A DNA stretch of 6,471 bases from contig JAJFMK010000308.1 in assembly GCA_021772215.1 (NCBI GenBank), positions 1 to 6,471 of the forward strand. Reading direction: 5' to 3'. The position numbers and the translations under genes were made by a program. Of this stretch, positions 1 to 5,694 are shown piece by piece. Position 1 is the stretch's first letter. The number at the start of each line of letters is the position of its first letter. A model generated the notes under the pieces. That model was given only the letters and a program-made list of their open reading frames with translations. It was not told the origin of the DNA and made no database searches. The stretch is from Chlamydiota bacterium. Lineage in GTDB: Bacteria; Chlamydiota; Chlamydiia; Chlamydiales; JAJFMK01.

Positions 1-2
1 TT

Positions 3-227
3 ATCGCCGAGACAATCCAAACCCGCTTTGCCGGGATGAATCCCCATATGACCAATTATGAGCTCCTTAACTCTTTAAAAGAGAAAAAGTTGGAGCCCGC
101 CCTCCTCGATGAGATGAATCATTTTTTTCAGCTTTCAAACAAGGCGCGCTTTGGGCCCAAAGGAATTGAAAAGTCTGAGGAAAAGGTGGCCGATCAGCTC
201 GGCCGAAAGATCTTAAAAAGACTTTAA
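3..227 (+). CDS. C-terminal tail of a truncated gene, possibly BatD-like
   Basis: The frame is open from the window's left edge (first complete codon at 3) to a TAA at 225-227, giving 74 residues of a protein whose start lies outside the window. An ATG at 36 is in frame but has no ribosome-binding site just upstream, so it is probably internal. The visible part is soluble, charged and helical, with no membrane segment and a basic end (KILKRL). The pattern of a short helix, then 'ELLNSLKEKKLEPALLDEM', then 'FFQLSNKARFGP' resembles the cytoplasmic tail of BatD-type aerotolerance proteins. Those often end in a 'LL..L...gl...l...l..ll..cd.aRFaP' arrangement after their last membrane helix. This is a resemblance from memory only. 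That it is the end of a real gene is fairly secure; the family is not. Confidence 0.6.
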   Translation: MAETIQTRFAGMNPHMTNYELLNSLKEKKLEPALLDEMNHFFQLSNKARFGPKGIEKSEEKVADQLGRKILKRL

Positions 228-385
228 ACGTTAAGGGAGAGGGGACTACGTCGCTGTTTGAATTTGGGGGAATGAATCGATTTCATCTTTGCAAGATGTT
301 GTGCTCCACTAGCTCCCGCGTTTTGCGAAAGCAGGAAGACAAAGCCCATAGAGGCTAACAAAAGAAATGAAACTAAAGACCTCAT
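224..385 (-). CDS. Small secreted basic peptide (hypothetical, 53 aa)
   Basis: I do not recognise a family. The ATG at 385-383 is preceded by AGGAG with a 6-nt spacer, which is a good ribosome-binding site. A longer reading from 424 (66 aa) has no such site. The product begins MRSLVSFLLLASMGFVFLLS and runs into QNAGA-SGA, a convincing signal peptide: one Arg, about 17 hydrophobic residues and a small-residue cleavage site near residue 25. The remaining ~28 residues are strongly basic (KMKSIHSPKFKQRRS). Its TAA (226-224) overlaps the stop codon of the rightward gene on the other strand. A -10-like TATAAA lies about 22 nt upstream of the ATG. It could be a genuine small exported peptide or the remaining N-terminus of a decayed secreted protein. 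Signal sequence plus ribosome-binding site favour a real gene, but the short length leaves doubt. Confidence 0.5.
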   Translation of the reverse strand: MRSLVSFLLLASMGFVFLLSQNAGASGAQHLAKMKSIHSPKFKQRRSPLSLNV

Positions 386-407
386 TTTGCTCTCCTGGTT
401 TTTACCC

Positions 408-413
408 TTTATA
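408..413 (-). promoter_or_regulatory. Candidate -10 box for the 53-aa peptide gene
   Basis: On the minus strand this reads TATAAA and would put the transcript start roughly 15-18 nt before the AGGAG ribosome-binding site. No good TTGACA-like -35 is present at 16-18 nt (the position reads GGAAAA), so the call rests on the -10 alone. Confidence 0.25.
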
Positions 414-495
414 CCACATCTCAATCATTTTTTTCCAGTTCACTCATAACCAATCAGTTGCACAACAAGCCAGTAATTTTTATTTGAGCATTTCC

Positions 496-501
496 TATAA
501 A
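496..501 (+). promoter_or_regulatory. Candidate -10 box facing right
   Basis: TATAAA lies about 50 nt upstream of the ATG at 554 and points away from the minus-strand TATAAA at 408-413. Together they would make 414-495 a divergent promoter region. The -35 position is AT-rich without a clear TTGACA match. In AT-rich intergenic DNA this hexamer is not rare, so confidence is low. Confidence 0.2.
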
Positions 502-553
502 AAGGAACTCTTTCCCAATCACTCTCAAAAGATCTCACTACAAGAGATAGAGC

Positions 554-643
554 ATGCAAAAATATCTATCTCTGTTTCTCTGTGCCTTTGTGTTTATATT
601 TCTTCAACAGGTTGCAGAGAACCTGTGCTCTGAAGAACCTTAA
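554..643 (+). CDS. Possible 29-aa hydrophobic peptide (doubtful)
   Basis: The ATG at 554 opens a 29-codon frame ending in TAA at 641-643. The product starts MQKYLSLFLCAFVFIFLQQ and continues VAENLCSEEP. That is a positively charged start, a hydrophobic stretch of about 14 residues and a short acidic tail with a cysteine, resembling a signal peptide or single-helix membrane peptide. AAGAG at 542-546, 7 nt before the ATG, is a partial ribosome-binding site. It sits in the stem of an 8-bp hairpin (543-550 with 566-573) whose 15-nt loop carries the ATG. The 3' two thirds lies inside the inverted-repeat element at 570-707, so the frame may be accidental or the stump of a gene interrupted by the element. 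No family is recognised. Confidence 0.25.
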   Translation: MQKYLSLFLCAFVFIFLQQVAENLCSEEP

Positions 644-707
644 AGCCCGCAATGGCTTTTAATTGACTGACATTCAATATGTTAAATGAAAATACAGAGG
701 AACAGAG
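570..707. repeat. Inverted-repeat element enclosing three hairpins
   Basis: CTCTGTTTCTCTGT (570-583) is repeated in inverse orientation at 694-707 (ACAGAGGAACAGAG) with 13 of 14 positions complementary. Between these arms are three further stem-loops. At 600-637, TTCTTCA pairs with TGAAGAA and ACAGGTT with AACCTGT, giving 14 bp with a 4-nt bulge and a 6-nt GCAGAG loop. At 640-662, TTAAAGCC faces GGCTTTTAA with one bulged T. At 662-678, ATTGA pairs with TCAAT. The layout of a closing stem with a multi-hairpin interior fits either a small palindromic mobile or REP-like repeat, or a structured RNA. The hairpin at 640-662 could also act as a weak rightward terminator, but it lacks a T-run. The complementarity is read directly from the sequence; the function is unknown. 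Confidence 0.55.
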
Positions 708-725
708 GGAAATTTATTCTTTTTA

Positions 726-907
726 GAGGGACTTGCAAAATTGCTTTGCCTGGAAAAAATGGGGATTTTAAAGCATATTTCGAGTGACAGCGAAGCTGCC
801 ACGGTCAATTCGACAAGGTCGACCCTTCAGGGTCGATTGAGGAGAAGAGACGAAAATAGGCTTTAAAAGGGCATTTTTAACGGGCGAATGAGTTTTGCAA
901 GTCCCTC
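726..907. mobile_element. MITE-like element, 182 bp, 15-bp perfect terminal inverted repeats
   Basis: GAGGGACTTGCAAAA at 726-740 recurs as its exact reverse complement at 893-907. Both ends are flanked by TTTA (722-725 and 908-911), which would fit a 4-bp target-site duplication. Complementarity continues inward: 764-782 (TTTTAAAGCATATTTCG core) matches the reverse complement of 851-869 (CTTTTAAAGCCTATTTTCG), so arms of about 57 bp pair imperfectly. Near the centre, TCGACCCT (819-826) pairs with AGGGTCGA (829-836). TCAATTCGAC (805-814) can alternatively pair with GTCGATTGA (832-840). There is no coding capacity, so if mobile it would depend on a transposase supplied elsewhere. The ends, size, folding and absence of an ORF are MITE hallmarks; the parent transposon family is not identified. 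Confidence 0.6.
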
Positions 908-953
908 TTTAGTTTAGACATTTTAGATGAAGGATTGTGGCCTGAATTTGGGC

Positions 954-984
954 AAAAAAAAACGGGAGCCAAGGGGCTCCCGTT
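954..984 (-). terminator. Intrinsic terminator of the MOMP-like gene
   Basis: A perfect 10-bp stem (961-970 AACGGGAGCC with 975-984 GGCTCCCGTT) has a 4-nt loop. On the minus strand it is followed by a run of T (complement of A954-A962, partly within the stem base). It starts 27 nt after the stop codon of the porin gene and is a textbook rho-independent terminator for leftward transcription. There is no T-run on the plus-strand side, so it is one-directional. Confidence 0.9.
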
Positions 985-1011
985 CAAGACTATCGGTTTG
1001 TCTTCTAGAGA

Positions 1012-2241
1012 CTAGAAGTCGATAGTTGCCGCAAACACGATACCGTAGAAGTATAGGTTGCCTGATGGTGAGTTGTCTACAACGTTAGAGAAAGAAGGAG
1101 AAGCTAGGCTCCTTAGCTTGTTGTAGTCAAACCAGCAGTGATGCTCCCAGCCAAGCTTTAGTGTGAAAGCGTTGCGCTCGCAGTTAACAGCTTGTCTCCA
1201 GCGTAGACCAAACTCGATGTCCGCACCTGCTAGCAAGCAGTTGTGGTTGTCATGCTTAGTGTGGCTGACTCTAACAGCAGAATTAGCACCAGTGCTTGTT
1301 CCATCAACAAATGTGATCTCATCCTTTTGGTTGATCTCATATTCACCGTAGATCAATGATCCTGTCGCATTTCCGTAGAAAGCAAGACCGCATCCAAAGC
1401 CGAAAGTGGACTGAAGACCAGCGATCAAACCAGTACCTTTGAAGTCGTTCTTCATTTTAACATACTCTTTTAGATCAAGAGCTTCATTGCCAGATCCACT
1501 AGCTGTTCCTTGAGCTACAGTGTCAATGTTATAGCGCTCTTCAATAAAAATAGAACGAAGACCAGCGTAAGGTCTTAAAGTGACACAGCGGCCAACTAGA
1601 AACTCTCTAGCGAACTCAAGATCTACCTGGTTGAAATGAATTTTCCAGTCTGTGCAGACTTTCCACATTTCAAAGTCAGTAGGGTAGTAGACATCAACAA
1701 TTGTTGAGTATGCAGGAGCAAAAACTGATCCTAGAGCATAGTCGCCACCGAAGTCAGGGTAACTATCAAATTGACCAGAAATACAGCTTCCGCAGTTATC
1801 CGTTCTATAGTGTGTGAAGCGAAGACCCACTTCCCAGCAGTCGCAAGGCAGTCTATAGCCAATACCAACGCGGAAACCAGCGTCCCACTCAAACTTTGGA
1901 TTCTTCACAGTACCATCAAGGCAACCCATCAGGTCGAATGAATCAAATCCAAAACTATCTGTTACTCTCAATGAGTATACGCTTCCGTAGGAGATGCCCT
2001 CTTGGCATGGCTTCCAGTATAGAAACTCAATATCAGCGAACCAACCGCAGCAATCTTCAAAAAAGACCGGTGGGTTGTAAGCGTAGCCATAGCATGGCTC
2101 AGGGGTGTCACAGCAGCAGTCGGTAGCGCACCCAGGCATTACCGTAACCTGACCACTTCTTGTATAATCAGCATGGAGACCTCCAACTGCTATCGTAGCG
2201 ATAGCTAGTGTAGCCCAAGCCTTCATCATGAAAGACTTCAT
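1012..2241 (-). CDS. Cysteine-rich MOMP-like outer-membrane beta-barrel porin
   Basis: The protein is predicted to be a pore-forming outer-membrane barrel of the chlamydial MOMP-like/Lpg1974-like type. The ATG at 2241 was chosen because AAGGAG lies 8 nt upstream. A start 12 codons earlier (2277) would place extra residues before the signal peptide and lacks such a site. The 409-residue product has a signal peptide (1-24, cleavage after GLHA). An N-terminal cysteine cluster follows: C38, C42-44, C50, C64, C65 and C79. The family-style block WFADIEFLYWKPCQEGISYG is at 67-86. The rest is alternating aromatic/polar strands, ending in ATIDF with the terminal Phe expected for BAM-assembled barrels. 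Nineteen cysteines in the mature protein suggest disulfide cross-linking in the envelope, as known for chlamydial MOMP. The gene has its own terminator. The exact subfamily is uncertain; the barrel assignment is strong. Confidence 0.85.
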   Translation of the reverse strand: MKSFMMKAWATLAIATIAVGGLHADYTRSGQVTVMPGCATDCCCDTPEPCYGYAYNPPVFFEDCCGWFADIEFLYWKPCQEGISYGSVYSLRVTDSFGFDSFDLMGCLDGTVKNPKFEWDAGFRVGIGYRLPCDCWEVGLRFTHYRTDNCGSCISGQFDSYPDFGGDYALGSVFAPAYSTIVDVYYPTDFEMWKVCTDWKIHFNQVDLEFAREFLVGRCVTLRPYAGLRSIFIEERYNIDTVAQGTASGSGNEALDLKEYVKMKNDFKGTGLIAGLQSTFGFGCGLAFYGNATGSLIYGEYEINQKDEITFVDGTSTGANSAVRVSHTKHDNHNCLLAGADIEFGLRWRQAVNCERNAFTLKLGWEHHCWFDYNKLRSLASPSFSNVVDNSPSGNLYFYGIVFAATIDF

Positions 2242-2249
2242 CCTTATAT

Positions 2250-2255
2250 CTCCTT
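2250..2255 (-). promoter_or_regulatory. Ribosome-binding site fixing the porin start
   Basis: The minus strand reads AAGGAG, then an 8-nt spacer, then ATG at 2241. This near-perfect Shine-Dalgarno sequence decides in favour of the 409-aa product over the 421-aa reading. Confidence 0.85.
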
Positions 2256-2358
2256 TTAGGGTTCTAATGAAGTTCAAAATAAACTCTTATCTTTGCAAAT
2301 CTGCTCTTTTTTGTCGCCAAAAAAAAGAAAATTCGCTTCCAGAGTGACTTCTGAGGCA

Positions 2359-2386
2359 TCATTAAAAAGAGACCTCGCCACTCCAA
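2359..2386 (-). promoter_or_regulatory. Candidate promoter of the porin gene
   Basis: On the minus strand, TTGGAG (2386-2381) and TAATGA (2364-2359) are separated by 16 nt. That would give a leader of about 110 nt before the porin ATG. The leader includes an AT-only stem (TCTTTTTT at 2328-2321 facing AAAAAAGA at 2312-2305 around an 8-nt loop). Other loosely matching pairs exist in this AT-rich gap (2242-2485), so this is only one reasonable choice. No convincing terminator for czcA is visible in the gap, so read-through from czcA is not excluded. Confidence 0.25.
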
Positions 2387-2485
2387 AATGTTGTTAAACC
2401 TGTTGATAATGAAGCTACCTAATTAAATGCAAACAATTTCCATAAATTTAGGTCGTTTCTCTTTTTTTTATTTTTTCGATTCAGC

Positions 2486-5400
2486 TCAATTTTTCTTCTC
2501 TTTGGGACGAAATACCCAGGTGAGCAGTGGTAAAAAAGCTAATGTTAATAATGTGGAGCTCACAAGACCGCCAATCACCACAATCGCGATCGGTTTTTGC
2601 ACTTCAGCTCCCGCTCCCGTAGCTAATGACATCGGTAAAAAGCCTAAAGAGGCTACTAGCGCGGTGATCAAAACAGGTCTTAAACGAATCGTTCCCGCCT
2701 GCAAAATAGCCTCTTTGAGATTGACACCACTCTCGTTGATCTGTTTGATAGCGGTCACCAAAACCAGTCCATTGAGCACGGAAATTCCCGAAACCGCAAT
2801 ACAGCCGACGGCAGCTGAGATTGAAAAGGGCATTCCTGTAAGCCAAAGGGCGATGATACCTCCCGTTAAGGCCAGAGGAACACCGGTGAAGACCAAAAGG
2901 GCGTAGCGAAGTGAGTGGAGAGCGGAGTAGAGAAGAATAAAGATGAGGAGAAAACAGACAGGCAGCACATAAGATAGCCGCTCTTTTCCAGAGAGAAGAT
3001 GCTGAAACTGTCCTCCATACGAGATCCAGTAACCGGCGGGAATCACCACCTCTTTATCGATGCGCCTTTGCGCCTCGTCAACAAAGGAGCCTAGATCTCG
3101 GCCACGCACATTGCTCTGCACCACCATCAACCGCTTCCCATCTTCACGACTAATCTGGTTGAGTCCCTCCTTTAAAACAAGCGATCCAAACTCCCTTAAG
3201 GGAAGGTAGAGAGGAGCAGCCCCCTCTTCACTAGGAGGTAGCGGCACAGGAAGATTTTCTAAGAGGGCAATATCATGACGCAAACTCTCGGGAAGTCGCA
3301 CGATCACCTCAAACTGGCGATCTCCCTCATAGAGATCACCCGCCCGTTTTCCTCCGATTGCAATTTCGATGAGATCGAAGATCTGATGGATATTAAGGCC
3401 AAAGCGGCTGATCGCCACCCGGTCGGGAATAAACTCAAGCGTTGGCAACCCATCGACAGGTTCGACAATCACATCGCACGCACCATCGATCTCCTCTAAG
3501 AGGTGGCCAATCTTATCGGCCGTCTCTGTCAAAAGAGCGTAGTCGTCGCCAAAGACACGCACAGCCAGATCGGCCTTCACACCGGCGATTAGCTCATTGA
3601 AGCGCATCTCGATCGGCTGGGTGAATTCAAACTGGTTTCCGGTCAATTTATCAAGGCGCTCACTAAGCTGATCGATCAGCTCCACCTTTGTCAGCTTAGG
3701 GTTGGGCCACTCCTCTTTAGGCCTTAACATCACCAGAGTATCAGAAGCATCAGGGGGCATCGGATCGGAGGCCATCTCAGCCGTTCCGGTCTTAGAGAAG
3801 ACAAACTCCACCTCTGGAAATTCATTAATGGCGAGCTCCACCTGCTTTTGCATCTCGGTCGCCTGTGTCAAAGAGGTGGAGGGGATGCGCGTCACCTGAA
3901 CCGCAATATCCTGCTCATCCAAAGTGGGAATAAATTCTTGACCTAAGCCTTGAAAGAGGAAAAAGGAGAGCAGAACGCAGGAAAAACCGACGGCAAGAAC
4001 CTTTTTTGGCTGCTCGAGTGCATCTTCGATAAATTGACGGTAACGCGATTTTAACCACTCCATCCAATTCATCTGGTTCTCTTTTCCTTCCCCGCGAACA
4101 AAGATGGCACACATCGCAGGAACAAAGGTGATCGAGAGCAAGAAGGCGAAGAGGAGGGCAAAGATCACCGTCGCCGCCATCGGATGGAACATCTTCCCTT
4201 CTACCCCATTTAATGTAAGAAGGGGAATATATACTGTGATGATAATCGCCTGGCCAAAGACAGTGGGACGAACCATCTCAATCGTCGCCTCCTTCACCTC
4301 ACTTAGGCGTTCACTTAAGCTGAGCATCCGCCCAAGAGAGCCCCTCTTCTCTTTGAGGCGCCTTTGGCAGTTCTCAACGATGATCACGGCGCCGTCGACG
4401 ATCAGGCCGAAGTCGATCGCCCCAAGACTCATCAAATTGCCACTAATCTTTGACTGCACCATCCCAAAGGCGGTGAAAAGCATCGACAAAGGGATAACTA
4501 AAGCTGTGATACAGGCGGCGCGAAAGTCTCCTAAAAAGAGGAAGAGGACCACGATAACGAGTATCGCTCCCTCAACTAAGTTATCGCGTACAGTGCGGAT
4601 CGTCGCATCGATGAGCTTCATGCGATTCAAAACCGGCTTAACGGTCACACCGGGAGGCAGAGACTTCGCCACCTCTTTGAGCTTACTATCGACAGATGTA
4701 GCAACAGTGCGGCTATTTTCTCCTACAAGCATCATCGCTGTTCCGATCACCACCTCTTTGCCATTTTCCGATGAAGATCCTGAGCGAAGCTCGCGGCCAA
4801 GCCCCACTTCAGCCACATCCGCAATATAGATGGGCGCTCCCTCTTTCGTAGTGATTACAATCGACTCAATTTCCTCAATGGAACTGATGCGGCCATCTGC
4901 TTTGACAATAAAGGCCTCGCCGCCACTTTCAACAAATCCAGCGCCGATATTGACATTGTTCTTCTCAATAGCATCGGCGATATTTTCAAATGTAATCCCC
5001 AAAGCCAAAAGCTGTTGCGGGTCGGGCTGCACATGGTACTGTCTAACGAAGCCGCCGCTTGAGTCAACGCCGGCGAGTCCCTTAATCCTTTTAAGTTGCG
5101 GGCGAATGATCCAGTCCTGGACGGTGCGCAAATAGGAGGCGAGCTCTACTTCCCCTCGGAGGCGCTGTCCCTCAGGTGTCAGGTAAGAGCCATCCTTTTG
5201 CCAACCCGGCGTGGAGTATTTGATCGGCTCCTTCCACTCCACGGTCCACATATAGACCTCGCCAAGACCCGTTGAGATCGGTCCCATCTTCGGCTCGACG
5301 CCATGCGGAATCGACTCCCTCGCCTCGGTAAGCCTCTCAGCGATCTGCTGTCTTGCAAAATAGATATCGACATGATCTTCAAAAATCGCCGTCACCTGTG

Positions 5401-5671
5401 AGAAGCTGTTTCTCGACAACGAGCGCGTCCCCTCGAGGCCGGGGATGCCGCTTAAAGCCATCTCAATGGGAAAGGTGACCTGTTTTTCCATCTGCTCCGG
5501 CGAGTAGCCGGGGGCGAAGCTATTGATCTGCACCTGATTATTTGTGATGTCAGGCACCGCATCGATCGGCAGATTTTTTAAGGAGAGAAACCCTATAAAT
5601 GCAGCCACCACGGTTAAGATGATGACAATCTCTTTCCTCTCAATAGAGAACCGAAGAATTCGCTCAAACAT
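2486..5671 (-). CDS. czcA: CzcA-type heavy-metal RND efflux pump (divalent cations)
   Basis: This is the inner-membrane proton-antiport subunit of a tripartite CzcCBA-type metal exporter. At 1061 residues it has the normal HME-RND length. The order is TM1 (about 12-31), a first periplasmic porter loop (about 33-360), TM2-TM6 (about 365-525), TM7 (about 557-576), a second porter loop (about 577-898) and TM8-TM12 (about 900-1055). The TM4 signature DFGLIVDGAVIIVEN (420-434) carries D420, D426 and E433, the expected proton-relay acids. It matches the DFGx3DGAx3VEN form known for Co/Zn/Cd/Ni pumps rather than the Cu/Ag (CusA) form. Family stretches GEVYMWTVEW, TGTAEMASDPMPPDASDT and QPIEMRFNELIAGVKAD are also present. 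The start is typical for the family (MFERILRFSIE). Its ribosome-binding site is weak, and the gene begins 23 nt after czcB, suggesting translational coupling. No frameshift or lost key residue is seen. Confidence 0.95.
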   Translation of the reverse strand: MFERILRFSIERKEIVIILTVVAAFIGFLSLKNLPIDAVPDITNNQVQINSFAPGYSPEQMEKQVTFPIEMALSGIPGLEGTRSLSRNSFSQVTAIFEDHVDIYFARQQIAERLTEARESIPHGVEPKMGPISTGLGEVYMWTVEWKEPIKYSTPGWQKDGSYLTPEGQRLRGEVELASYLRTVQDWIIRPQLKRIKGLAGVDSSGGFVRQYHVQPDPQQLLALGITFENIADAIEKNNVNIGAGFVESGGEAFIVKADGRISSIEEIESIVITTKEGAPIYIADVAEVGLGRELRSGSSSENGKEVVIGTAMMLVGENSRTVATSVDSKLKEVAKSLPPGVTVKPVLNRMKLIDATIRTVRDNLVEGAILVIVVLFLFLGDFRAACITALVIPLSMLFTAFGMVQSKISGNLMSLGAIDFGLIVDGAVIIVENCQRRLKEKRGSLGRMLSLSERLSEVKEATIEMVRPTVFGQAIIITVYIPLLTLNGVEGKMFHPMAATVIFALLFAFLLSITFVPAMCAIFVRGEGKENQMNWMEWLKSRYRQFIEDALEQPKKVLAVGFSCVLLSFFLFQGLGQEFIPTLDEQDIAVQVTRIPSTSLTQATEMQKQVELAINEFPEVEFVFSKTGTAEMASDPMPPDASDTLVMLRPKEEWPNPKLTKVELIDQLSERLDKLTGNQFEFTQPIEMRFNELIAGVKADLAVRVFGDDYALLTETADKIGHLLEEIDGACDVIVEPVDGLPTLEFIPDRVAISRFGLNIHQIFDLIEIAIGGKRAGDLYEGDRQFEVIVRLPESLRHDIALLENLPVPLPPSEEGAAPLYLPLREFGSLVLKEGLNQISREDGKRLMVVQSNVRGRDLGSFVDEAQRRIDKEVVIPAGYWISYGGQFQHLLSGKERLSYVLPVCFLLIFILLYSALHSLRYALLVFTGVPLALTGGIIALWLTGMPFSISAAVGCIAVSGISVLNGLVLVTAIKQINESGVNLKEAILQAGTIRLRPVLITALVASLGFLPMSLATGAGAEVQKPIAIVVIGGLVSSTLLTLAFLPLLTWVFRPKEKKN

Positions 5672-5694
5672 GTCAATTTAGCTTTAGGTTAAGA

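Noticed and set aside
367..633. Plus-strand open frame of 88 codons
   Set aside because: No ribosome-binding site precedes it. It starts antisense to the signal-peptide gene and crosses the candidate promoter region and two hairpins, and the translation has no recognisable character.
640..662. TTAAAGCC/GGCTTTTAA hairpin as a rightward intrinsic terminator
   Set aside because: The stem is short with a bulge and no T-run follows, so it is treated as part of the inverted-repeat element.
386..1011. tRNA, rRNA or CRISPR array in the gene-poor region
   Set aside because: No acceptor/anticodon-type arrangement with a conserved T-loop was found, no rRNA-like blocks, and the repeats are inverted pairs rather than regularly spaced direct repeats.
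2242..2277. Upstream ATG at 2277 as start of the porin
   Set aside because: It adds 12 residues in front of a good signal peptide, overlaps the AAGGAG site and has no ribosome-binding site of its own.
2427..2906. Plus-strand 159-codon frame overlapping the 3' end of czcA
   Set aside because: It is antisense to conserved TM8-TM12 coding sequence. It also begins in the AT-rich gap without a ribosome-binding site.
4104..4829. Long plus-strand open frame (241 codons) antisense to czcA
   Set aside because: It lies entirely opposite a highly conserved czcA segment. Its translation is a low-complexity Ser/Arg/Ile-rich product without domain character and shows no convincing ribosome-binding site, so it is a shadow of czcA codon usage.
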